In this document: piece after piece, positions 1-6,574 of the stretch
How positions within the stretch are numbered: position 1 is the stretch's first letter
Layout of the letters: every line of letters starts with the position of its first letter
Assembly: GCA_031259225.1 (NCBI GenBank)
Contig: JAIRLT010000082.1
Span: 1-12,258, forward strand
Source of the DNA: Prevotellaceae bacterium
GTDB taxonomy: Bacteria > Bacteroidota > Bacteroidia > Bacteroidales > UBA932
Direction of reading: 5' to 3'
DNA length: 12,258 nucleotides
Notes under the pieces: generated by a model
The model's input: the letters and a program-made list of their open reading frames with translations, nothing else
Database searches by the model: none
Told to the model about the DNA's origin: nothing
Made by a program: the position numbers and the translations under genes

Positions 1-96
1 TCACCTGTGGGTTGCCGGAATGCTGTTGCAATTTGAACTTTCTTCCAGTGCACCACTATGAAACTTTAAATTTTGAAATCTTGAAATCTTGTTCAG
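1..96. other. Gene-free left edge with a short tandem repeat
   Basis: I see no credible gene here. The open frame that crosses this stretch continues straight through two tRNA genes and has no family features. Positions 73-88 contain two head-to-tail copies of TTGAAATC, and a similar AT-rich sequence lies at 341-356 on the other side of the tRNA pair. For the minus-strand tRNA transcript this is the trailer. I see no stem-loop followed by a T run, so the end of that transcript is not defined by the sequence. Confidence 0.5.
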
Positions 97-183
97 CGGA
101 AAGGGAGGGATTCGAACCCTCGGTACCCTTACGAGTACAACGGTTTTCGAGACCGTCCCGTTCGACCACTCCGGCACCTTTCC
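97..183 (-). tRNA. tRNA-Ser (anticodon CGA)
   Basis: Reads UCG codons. On the minus strand the acceptor stem is GGAAAGG paired with CCTTTCC (98-104 with 177-183) and the discriminator base is G at 97, as expected for serine. The anticodon loop CTCGAAA sits between complementary ACGGT and ACCGT arms, giving anticodon CGA. A long variable arm (type II tRNA) and a T-arm GAGGG-TTCGAAT-CCCTC are present. CCA is not encoded. It lies 44 bp downstream of a second tRNA-Ser and has no separate promoter that I can see, so the two are probably co-transcribed. Confidence 0.96.
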
Positions 184-227
184 ATAGTCATTTTGTTATT
201 TTATTACTTCCTTTTTCTTTCGGCTGG

Positions 228-312
228 CGGAGAGGGAGGGATTCGAACCCCCGGAAGCTCTCACTTCAACGGTTTTCAAGACCGCCGCAATCGACCACTC
301 TGCCACCTCTCC
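228..312 (-). tRNA. tRNA-Ser (anticodon UGA)
   Basis: Decodes UCA and, by wobble, other UCN codons. The acceptor stem is GGAGAGG with CCTCTCC (229-235 with 306-312), and the discriminator is G at 228. The anticodon loop CTTGAAA gives UGA. The long variable arm marks it as type II, and the T-arm holds TTCGAAT. CCA is not encoded. It is the first gene of a two-tRNA serine transcript, with a promoter 13 bp upstream of its 5' end. Confidence 0.96.
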
Positions 313-324
313 TTTTTGAGGGTG

Positions 325-356
325 CAAAGATACAATCTATTTTGAAATATTGAAAA
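325..356 (-). promoter_or_regulatory. Promoter of the tRNA-Ser pair
   Basis: On the minus strand TATCTTTG (332-325) matches the Bacteroidota -7 box TAnnTTTG exactly. TTTTC at 356-352 lies about 19-20 bp upstream and is a near match to the -33 TTTG element. Transcription would begin a few bases before the tRNA 5' end at 312. The -33 element lies only 3 bp downstream of the stop codon of the TolC-like gene (360-362), so there is almost no spacer between the operons. Confidence 0.75.
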
Positions 357-359
357 TTA

Positions 360-1862
360 TTATTTGACCAATTCGTCAAAGTCCGCTTCCAGCGGTTTGT
401 TATTGATGAAGTCGTACAAGGCAATTTGCCGTAACAAATAATAGTAATTCCAATAATTGCGCAAGGCGCTTACAAAATTTTGTTGTGAGCGGTCGCGGTC
501 TGTCTGCGCATTGTTCATGTCGGTAATGGTGATTTTGTCAATGAGGAACCGCGCTTTGGAGGCTTCATAGCGTTTCTGCGCCACCGTGTCGGACTTGGCG
601 GCGATGTTGAACTGTATTTCCTGCATATTAAATTGCCGTACTTTTAGCACTACATCTTGCTCAAAATCCGCCAATGCCTGGTCAATCGTCGTTTGCACTA
701 CCTGTTGGCTAGACTTTGCCATGCGTACGCGCCCTTTGCCGCGCCCCCAGTCCAGGATAGGCACTTGTAGCGAAATACGCACTGTTTCCATATCAACGGG
801 ATTTTGGTAAGCAGCCACAAAGTCGTCCGCCTGTTGGTTTAGCCCAAATGAGAGGTTTATGTCGGCTTGTAATCCGGTATTCGCTTTTTCCTGCGCTACC
901 TGTTTTTCCGCTTCTATCAATTGCCGTTGATAGTTGAGCAGGTCGGGATTATTTTTTCGCGCCCACACCATCACCTCTTCCAAATCAAGGATGGCTTTGG
1001 GTACTTTTGTGGGTAAGGTAATAGAGAGCGCTACCAGTTCGTTGAAGCCCAAAAAAGAGCGCAAGCGGTTCCGGTAAGTATCCACATCTAATTGCGCTTG
1101 ATTTAATGAAGAGCCGGCGTTCAGGTAATTTAATTCCGATTGCAGCAAATCGTTTTCGCCGATTGTCCCGATATTATAACGCCCCTGCGCGATTTTGTGC
1201 AACGTGTCGTTATTGGCATAGTTAAATTCGGCAATAGCCAAATTCTGTTGGGCGGAAGCAAGCTCAAAGAAATACTGGATAGCACGCAGCGAAATACCTT
1301 CCATTTGTTTCAGGTAATTCCGTTTGGCTTCTTCGTAACGCAACGGCTCAATTTTACGGTCCCATTTCCATTCGTTCACGCCAAAAATGGATTGACTCAA
1401 ATTAATGCTGACAGGCGTTGTCCGGTAGGAATTGCCTTGGTATTGGTCAAAACTGTTTAAAAACCGGTCTTGCCTATCCAAAGACGATTGTATCGAAACT
1501 ACCCCACCGGTAGGTAAATTCTGCGAAAGGGAAAGCGTTCCGTTAATCTGGCTGATAAAACTCGGCACATACCTGGTTATTTGGTTGCCGGCGCTGTCCA
1601 CTAAATTCAATGTCGCATATTGGTGAGAAAAATCGGGAAGGCTTGCCAAAAAATTTAGCGACGGCAACTGGCTTGCCCGGTAGGAACGGTACTGCCAGTA
1701 GCTTGCTAAATAAGTATTCCTTGTGAGGATTGCTTCGGGCGACTGTTCCTGCGCCAGACTCAAAACCTCTTCCAGCGTGTATGTATAATTATATTTTTGT
1801 GACGATTGCGCTACCGCTTGTCCGGCGCTGCAAATAAGGATTAGAAAGATTAGCCGTTTCAT
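360..1862 (-). CDS. TolC family outer membrane efflux channel
   Basis: Outer membrane factor of a tripartite export system. It would form the trimeric beta-barrel and periplasmic tunnel that docks with the membrane fusion protein encoded upstream. The 500-aa length suits the family. Residues 1-18 look like a signal peptide (positive start, hydrophobic core, AVA before Gln19). The cysteine at 11 is not in a proper lipobox, so a lipoprotein is unlikely. The mature part begins with the typical TLEEVLSLAQEQSPE segment and shows two long helical, Gln/Asn/Ala-rich halves, consistent with two OEP repeats. It is the last gene of the operon, 36 bp after the permease gene. No terminator is visible after the stop, and the tRNA-Ser promoter begins at once. 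The substrate cannot be told. Confidence 0.93.
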   Translation of the reverse strand: MKRLIFLILICSAGQAVAQSSQKYNYTYTLEEVLSLAQEQSPEAILTRNTYLASYWQYRSYRASQLPSLNFLASLPDFSHQYATLNLVDSAGNQITRYVPSFISQINGTLSLSQNLPTGGVVSIQSSLDRQDRFLNSFDQYQGNSYRTTPVSINLSQSIFGVNEWKWDRKIEPLRYEEAKRNYLKQMEGISLRAIQYFFELASAQQNLAIAEFNYANNDTLHKIAQGRYNIGTIGENDLLQSELNYLNAGSSLNQAQLDVDTYRNRLRSFLGFNELVALSITLPTKVPKAILDLEEVMVWARKNNPDLLNYQRQLIEAEKQVAQEKANTGLQADINLSFGLNQQADDFVAAYQNPVDMETVRISLQVPILDWGRGKGRVRMAKSSQQVVQTTIDQALADFEQDVVLKVRQFNMQEIQFNIAAKSDTVAQKRYEASKARFLIDKITITDMNNAQTDRDRSQQNFVSALRNYWNYYYLLRQIALYDFINNKPLEADFDELVK

Positions 1863-1898
1863 TACACAGTATATTATATAGTCATCTGTAAGTTTGGA

Positions 1899-3275
1899 TT
1901 ATTCATACCTTAGTGATTCTATCGGGTCGCGGTCGGACGCCCGTTTGGCAGGCGAATAGCCGAAAATCACGCCCACTGCCGCCGATACGCCGAAGGCAAT
2001 TACGACCGAGAAAAAGGAGATGAGTATTTTTATGTCAAACACTTTTTCAATAATCAGCGACAAGCCGACGCCGAGCAGCACGCCAATAGCGCCTCCCGTA
2101 ACACTTATCAGGATAGCTTCGGAGAGGAACTGCGCTACAATGTCCTGCTTTTTGGCGCCGATAGCCAGCCGTGTCCCGATTTCCTTGATACGCTCCATGA
2201 CCGAAGCGAACATGATGTTCATAATCCCGATACCGCCTACCAGCAAAGAGATGCCGGCAATAGCACCCAATACAATATTAAAAATATCTTTGGTGCGCTG
2301 TTGTTGTTTTAGCAACAGTTCCGGCACGGTGATTTCATAGTCCTTTACTTCCTGATGCCGCCGCAGGAGCATACGCCCCAATACTTCTACCGCCGAATTG
2401 ATTTGTTCGGTTTCTTTTACCTGCACAATAATCCGGTCGAGTTGGTGATAGTTGCTGCTTACCGCTTCATCGGTGGAAGAGGAAGAAGATTGCCGGATGG
2501 TTATCCTGCCGCCACTGACCCTAACGCTGCTCGCGGTTTGCCCCTGCATCGTATTTACCAGTGCGCGGTTTTGGTAGCGCATCAACATGGTTTTAATCGG
2601 GATGTACACGTTGTCGTTATTCATGTTCACGCCGGCATTGTCGAAAGTAGAGGTAGTGGTTACCTGGCTTTTTTCAAGCACGCCCGTTACGCATAACCAA
2701 ATGCCGCCGAATTTAATATATTCCCCGATGGGGTTTTCATTATTGAATAATTTGGTTTTTACATTATGCCCGATGACGCACACCGGCAAGCCATGGTCGT
2801 TTTGGTATTGCGTGAAATAATCGCCGTCCGATAATCCTAAATTATACAAGTGGAAAAAATCAGTAGACACGGCTAATATCTTTGCCGGATAACGGACGCC
2901 GCCATGTACGACAAAAGTATTAACGGATACTTCGGGGCTTATCCGTTCCACGTCCGGCAACACGTTCCGGATGGCTTCCGCATCGGCTAAGGTAAGTCCC
3001 GGGGAATATCTCCGCGTTTCCTTTTCCCCGCTTTCCTGTGCAGCGCCTTCGCCGGCTACATCTTCCGTGGGGATAATAACAATATTATTTACGCCCACCA
3101 TTTTTATTTGCTCCAGTATTTCCTGTTGTGCGCCGTTCCCGATAGCCAGCATGCTAATCACGGCTGCCACGCCGAAAATAATACCCAACGCCGTAAGCAT
3201 GGATTTGAGCTTATTCCCCATAATGCTTTCGATAGCGATATGGATGTCGTGCAGATATCTATTGAAGAAAAACAT
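1899..3275 (-). CDS. MacB/FtsX-type ABC transporter permease, no ATPase domain
   Basis: Inner membrane component of a MacB-like (type VII ABC) mechanotransmission exporter, 458 aa. The layout is that of MacB_PCD plus FtsX. The first membrane helix is at about residues 24-46 (TALGIIFGVAAVISMLAIGN) and is followed by a large periplasmic domain to about 330. Three C-terminal helices lie at about 331-357, 387-411 and 417-441. The conserved coupling segment ERIKEIGTRLAIGAKKQDI is at 361-379 and the usual DPIESLRYE ending is present. E. coli MacB carries an N-terminal ATPase. Here the protein starts directly at the first helix, so the nucleotide-binding subunit must be a separate protein, and none is encoded in this window. 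The gene starts 14 bp after the membrane fusion protein stop, which implies translational linkage. Confidence 0.93.
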   Translation of the reverse strand: MFFFNRYLHDIHIAIESIMGNKLKSMLTALGIIFGVAAVISMLAIGNGAQQEILEQIKMVGVNNIVIIPTEDVAGEGAAQESGEKETRRYSPGLTLADAEAIRNVLPDVERISPEVSVNTFVVHGGVRYPAKILAVSTDFFHLYNLGLSDGDYFTQYQNDHGLPVCVIGHNVKTKLFNNENPIGEYIKFGGIWLCVTGVLEKSQVTTTSTFDNAGVNMNNDNVYIPIKTMLMRYQNRALVNTMQGQTASSVRVSGGRITIRQSSSSSTDEAVSSNYHQLDRIIVQVKETEQINSAVEVLGRMLLRRHQEVKDYEITVPELLLKQQQRTKDIFNIVLGAIAGISLLVGGIGIMNIMFASVMERIKEIGTRLAIGAKKQDIVAQFLSEAILISVTGGAIGVLLGVGLSLIIEKVFDIKILISFFSVVIAFGVSAAVGVIFGYSPAKRASDRDPIESLRYE

Positions 3276-3289
3276 ATCCGGAGCAGGTA

Positions 3290-4813
3290 TTAGTTATTAG
3301 CCGGTGGGAACGTTCTTGTTCCGGCGGGGACAGGGGCGATTATGGTATCCCGCCCTCCTGCATTTTCCCTCCTTACGCCGCCATTTCCGAATGCCGGTCT
3401 CCTACGGACGCCCTGACCTTGCCCGTTCAGTTGCGGCGGTGGTTGTTGCATCATTTGTTGCATCATTTCTTCCATCTGTTCCATCTGTTTCTTTTCCTGC
3501 TCGACGGCTTCCTGTTGTTGTCTTTCTTCGGCTTCTTTCTTTTCTTTCACGCGCTGTTTCAGTATCTCGATATATTCCGCCCCGGCAAGTTTAAAGTTCC
3601 CGGCATTTTCCGGCAGGGACAAATAGATTTCATCGCCTTCTTTCAGCCCTTGCTCTACCACGCGGAAATTATCGTTCATTTCACCGGGCACTACTACCTG
3701 TTTAACGCCGTTGGCACGGTAAACATATATCAGTGTATCCGTGCCGAACAAGGCTTCCATCGGGACGTACAATACATCGTCAAAGGAAGCGGTGATGATT
3801 TTGTTGGAGGTGGTCATGGACGGGCGCAAAATCGGGTCGCTTTCATGCACGCGCACGATGACTTCAAATACTTTGGCGTCGGCATTTTTAAGCTGTTCGC
3901 CCACATTGGACACTTCGGTAATGACGCCGGTATATTGTTTTTCGGGAAACGCATCCACGCCTATGCGCACCGGTTGCCCTACTTTGACTTTGCTGATGTC
4001 TATTTCATTCACGTAGGTTTTCGATTCCATCACCGACATATCGGGAAGTGTTGCTATAACGGCATCCCAAGGGGAAATACTTGACCCGACTTTGCGTTTT
4101 TCGCCGCCCCATTCGCGGTAATAAATCACCATGCCGTCTTTGGGCGCATAAATAATAAACTGATCTAAGACATTCAGCAATTCCTGCAATTCCCGTTCTT
4201 TCTGGTAGAGGTTGATGAGGACGTCTTTAATCTGCCCTTCTGCCTGCGCTTCCTTGAGGGTATAGTTTTGCAATTCCTGCTGGTAGGCGCGTTCTGCGCG
4301 TTCAAGGTTATTTTGCGCTTGCCGCTGGGTGGCGGGCGGCTCGTACACCGACTGCTCTACGGCTATCTGTTTTTCTTCCATGTCAAATTTCAGGTTTACC
4401 AGGTTATCCCGGATACCGCGCAGGTTAAGGGAAGTATCAAGCAACGTGCGTTCCAGTTGTGCACGTACTTTTTCCACTTCGTCTTCCAAGTCTTTTTTGC
4501 GGGAATCGGTGGCGGTGCGGTCAAGTGTTGCCACGTAGTCGCCTTTCTTCACGACTTTGCCTTCCGGCACCAAATCCTGGATTTTTATTTCCTGGATACG
4601 CATACTGCGTGCACGCAAGCCTTCCGGTCCTTCTATACGTTCCATGCTTTGCGCTTTCAACTCGCCGGTGGTGGCTATGATGACCTCAAAAGAACCGCGC
4701 CGGACTTTCACTTCCTGTTCTACTACGGTGTTGCCGGAAGAAAAACCAACTACCCAAATAAGGAGCGCCACAATAACTGCTCCTGCGATGATAAACCATT
4801 TTTTCTTTTTCAT
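3290..4813 (-). CDS. Periplasmic adaptor / membrane fusion protein (HlyD/MacA family) with Met/Gln-rich tail
   Basis: Links the MacB-like permease to the TolC-like channel. From the ATG at 4813 it has 507 aa: a lysine-rich start and membrane anchor at about 6-23, a first lipoyl half at about 77-98 (VPEGKVVKKGDYVATLD), an alpha-helical hairpin with coiled-coil character at about 104-219, a second lipoyl half at about 220-245 (YAPKDGMVIYY), then the beta-barrel and membrane-proximal domains to about 412. After this comes an unusual tail: a charged Glu/Lys/Gln helix at about 420-443, a Met/Gln run at 444-457 (MEQMEEMMQQMMQQ), PPPQ, and a Gly/Arg/Asn-rich end. A longer frame could start at a TTG at 4852, but that codon abuts the likely -7 box, so the ATG at 4813 is preferred. 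First gene of the efflux operon. Confidence 0.92.
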   Translation of the reverse strand: MKKKKWFIIAGAVIVALLIWVVGFSSGNTVVEQEVKVRRGSFEVIIATTGELKAQSMERIEGPEGLRARSMRIQEIKIQDLVPEGKVVKKGDYVATLDRTATDSRKKDLEDEVEKVRAQLERTLLDTSLNLRGIRDNLVNLKFDMEEKQIAVEQSVYEPPATQRQAQNNLERAERAYQQELQNYTLKEAQAEGQIKDVLINLYQKERELQELLNVLDQFIIYAPKDGMVIYYREWGGEKRKVGSSISPWDAVIATLPDMSVMESKTYVNEIDISKVKVGQPVRIGVDAFPEKQYTGVITEVSNVGEQLKNADAKVFEVIVRVHESDPILRPSMTTSNKIITASFDDVLYVPMEALFGTDTLIYVYRANGVKQVVVPGEMNDNFRVVEQGLKEGDEIYLSLPENAGNFKLAGAEYIEILKQRVKEKKEAEERQQQEAVEQEKKQMEQMEEMMQQMMQQPPPQLNGQGQGVRRRPAFGNGGVRRENAGGRDTIIAPVPAGTRTFPPANN

Positions 4814-4841
4814 GTTTCTGCATAAAATAGGATTGAATGCG

Positions 4842-4868
4842 CGAAGATACAAAAAATCTTTTCAACAA
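4842..4868 (-). promoter_or_regulatory. Likely promoter of the efflux operon
   Basis: On the minus strand TATCTTCG (4849-4842) differs from TAnnTTTG at one position. TTGTTG at 4868-4863 lies upstream but at a shorter spacing (about 16 bp) than the usual 19-20, so the -33 match is weak. The leader to the ATG at 4813 would be about 22-25 nt. No Shine-Dalgarno sequence is evident, as is common in this phylum. Confidence 0.45.
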
Positions 4869-4881
4869 CATAATTTTTTTT

Positions 4882-4912
4882 CCTGCCGTGCAAATAAATT
4901 TGCTAAGGCGGG
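4882..4912. promoter_or_regulatory. Inverted repeat upstream of the efflux promoter, possible operator
   Basis: A perfect 6-bp inverted repeat, GCAAAT-AA-ATTTGC (4890-4903), is nested in an outer imperfect pair, CCTGCC (4882-4887) and GGCGGG (4907-4912). It lies just upstream of the probable -33 region of the efflux operon. It could bind a dimeric regulator or form a hairpin. No regulator gene is in the window, so a role is inference only. Confidence 0.35.
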
Positions 4913-4949
4913 TGCAATTCAAATTGTCGCAAGCCCGGCTTATCGTAGT

Positions 4950-4980
4950 CGTCATTGCGAGGGCGAAGCCCGAAGCAATC
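4950..4980. repeat. REP-like palindromic element
   Basis: The core at 4954-4979 folds as ATTGC, a short bulge, GGGC, a GAA loop, GCCC, a short bulge, GCAAT. With the leading GTC it matches the widespread intergenic pattern CATTGCGAGG...GAAGCAATC found in many bacterial genomes as REP-like sequences. It sits between two operons (hisS end, efflux promoter). No REP-associated transposase gene is present here. Only one copy is in the window, so repetition across the genome is inferred from the known pattern. Confidence 0.6.
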
Positions 4981-4981
4981 T

Positions 4982-5119
4982 GGTTTAGTTGACAGTTGAC
5001 AGTTGGAAATAGCTGGCGCGTCAGCTAATTTTCAACTTTCAACTTTCAACTCTCCATTTTCAACTAAACCGACGCGCCAGCTAATTTTCAACTTTCAACT
5101 TTCCACTTTCAACTAAACC
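4982..5119. repeat. Three-unit composite repeat of TTTCAAC heptamers
   Basis: Three related units lie end to end. Unit 1 (4982-5022) is inverted; unit 2 (5023-5070) and unit 3 (5071-5119) are direct. Each has a terminal AACTAAACC (GGTTTAGTT when inverted), an array of TTTCAAC-type 7-mers (TTGACAG variants in unit 1), and AGCTAATTTTC. Units 1 and 3 also share the 12-mer AGCTGGCGCGTC, in opposite orientation, and at the junction of units 1 and 2 it forms the near-palindrome AGCTGGCGCGTCAGCT (5011-5026). Units 1 and 3 could pair into a long stem. There is no coding potential. The block fills most of the gap between hisS and the efflux operon. Confidence 0.8.
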
Positions 5120-5124
5120 CAGGC

Positions 5125-5142
5125 ACTTCCCCCTTTGGAAGT
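5125..5142 (-). terminator. Weak hairpin at the hisS stop codon
   Basis: ACTTCC (5125-5130) and GGAAGT (5137-5142) form a 6-bp stem with a 6-base loop that overlaps the hisS stop codon. No T run follows on the minus strand, so this is not a standard intrinsic terminator. Any termination after hisS may depend on this hairpin, the repeat block downstream, or Rho. Confidence 0.3.
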
Positions 5143-6500
5143 TAAGAGGCTTTTTCCACTCTCTTTATTACCTCCTCGAAGGGAATGCTTTGCTGTATGC
5201 CGGAAAGTAGATCTTTGAGCGAAATAACGCCGTGCGCCAGTTCATCTTCGCCTATGATGGCGGCAAAGGGAATGCCGCGCCGCCCGGCATAGTCAAATTG
5301 TTTTTTAAGTTTGTGGCGGTCGGGATAGAGTTCCGCTACGATGCCCCGCGCCCGCAATTGCCGTACATATTGCAATGCCTGCCGTTCTTCGGCGCCGCCT
5401 AAGTTGAAAAACAATATGCGCGTAGTTTCAGCGGCGGTGGCGGGGAATTTGCCTGATTGCAGTAATACGTCATAAATGCGGTCGGCGCCGAACGAAATGC
5501 CTACGCCCGGAACATTGCTTAACCCGAAGACGCCGGTGAGGTCGTCGTAACGTCCGCCGCCGCAGATGCTGCCCATTTCCACGTCTTTTGCCTTCACTTC
5601 AAAGATAGCGCCGGTATAGTAATTCAGCCCGCGTGCCAACGACAAGTCCACTTCCAGGGTTTGCCGGAGGGGGATTGCTTGCAGGTAGTCCAATACCTGT
5701 TGCAATTCCGCTACGCCTGCCAACCCCTCCGGGGAGGCGGCAAGCGTTGTTTGCAAGGCTGCCAGTTTTTCCTCATTACTTCCGCGTAGCGTTAAAAACG
5801 GCTGCAATTTTTCGATAGCCATTGCCGCAACGCCTTTTGCAAGCAATTCCGCCATTACGGCTTCGTATCCTGTTTTTTCCATTTTGTCGATCGCCACCGT
5901 GATGTCGGTCAATTTATCCGCCTCGCCGATGACGCCGGCAATGCCGCTCAATATTTTGCGGTTATTGAGTTTTATCACCACCGCAATATCCAGCCCGGAA
6001 AACACTTCATCGATTATCTGTAGCAGTTCCACTTCATTCAACAGCGACGCGCTGCCGATAACGTCGGCGTCGCACTGGTAAAACTCGCGGTAGCGTCCTT
6101 TTTGCGGGCGGTCGGCGCGCCATACCGGTTGCAGTTGGTAACGTTTAAAAGGAAATACAATGTCGTTCCGGTGCTGCACTACGAAGCGGGCAAACGGCAC
6201 GGTCAAGTCGTAGCGCAATCCTTTTTCGCATGTTTTTAATGTGAGCGCCGCGCTGTCGTGCAAGTCGTCCGCCGTTACACCGTCAAAGGCATTGCCGGAA
6301 TTAAGGATTTTGAATAATAACTTATCACCCTCGTCGCCGTATTTTCCCAACAGCGTAGAAAGGTTTTCCATCGCCGGCGTTTCAATTGGAGCATAGCCAT
6401 ATTTTTTATATACGTTGCGGATGGTGTCGAAAATATAATTGCGCCGTGCCGTTTCCACCGGCAAAAAATCGCGCGTACCTTTAGGTATGGATGGCTTCAT
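5142..6500 (-). CDS. hisS: Histidyl-tRNA synthetase
   Basis: Charges tRNA-His with histidine (class II synthetase, cytoplasmic dimer). The 452-aa protein starts with the typical PKGTRDFLP. Motif 2 is at about 127-145 (RADRPQKGRYREFYQCD, with the ATP-binding Arg). The histidine-specific LARGLNYYTG lies at 288-297. Motif 3 with GGGRYDDL and GISFGADRI spans about 314-342. The anticodon-binding domain runs from about 360 to the end. The ATG at 6500 follows an AT-rich leader. It is 74 bp downstream of the secreted-protein gene, with no terminator between, so it may be the last gene of the tyrS-led run. The intervening strand is purine-rich. The tRNA-His gene lies 3.2 kb upstream on the same strand. 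Confidence 0.98.
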   Translation of the reverse strand: MKPSIPKGTRDFLPVETARRNYIFDTIRNVYKKYGYAPIETPAMENLSTLLGKYGDEGDKLLFKILNSGNAFDGVTADDLHDSAALTLKTCEKGLRYDLTVPFARFVVQHRNDIVFPFKRYQLQPVWRADRPQKGRYREFYQCDADVIGSASLLNEVELLQIIDEVFSGLDIAVVIKLNNRKILSGIAGVIGEADKLTDITVAIDKMEKTGYEAVMAELLAKGVAAMAIEKLQPFLTLRGSNEEKLAALQTTLAASPEGLAGVAELQQVLDYLQAIPLRQTLEVDLSLARGLNYYTGAIFEVKAKDVEMGSICGGGRYDDLTGVFGLSNVPGVGISFGADRIYDVLLQSGKFPATAAETTRILFFNLGGAEERQALQYVRQLRARGIVAELYPDRHKLKKQFDYAGRRGIPFAAIIGEDELAHGVISLKDLLSGIQQSIPFEEVIKRVEKAS

Positions 6501-6574
6501 ATTTTATATTTTTATTTTTTACACTTTTCATTTCCCGCATCCCGCCTTCCTCTTTACCCTTTCCTCTTCACGCT

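Noticed and set aside
12..353. 113-aa plus-strand frame across the left edge
   Set aside because: It runs through both tRNA-Ser genes in antisense; the FEPSVPLRVQRFSRPS-type sequence is a well-known false translation of tRNA DNA.
3419..4084. 221-aa plus-strand frame, and the 192-aa (10578-11156), 189-aa (8685-9254) and 223-aa (6491-7162) plus-strand frames
   Set aside because: All lie antisense to well-supported genes with recognisable families and have no coherent domain of their own.
4814..4852. N-terminal extension of the adaptor protein from a TTG at 4852
   Set aside because: The TTG and next codons coincide with the likely -7 box TATCTTCG; the ATG at 4813 begins the usual lysine-rich anchor.
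4982..5119. CRISPR array
   Set aside because: Units differ in orientation and length, there are no distinct spacers between constant repeats, and no cas gene is present.
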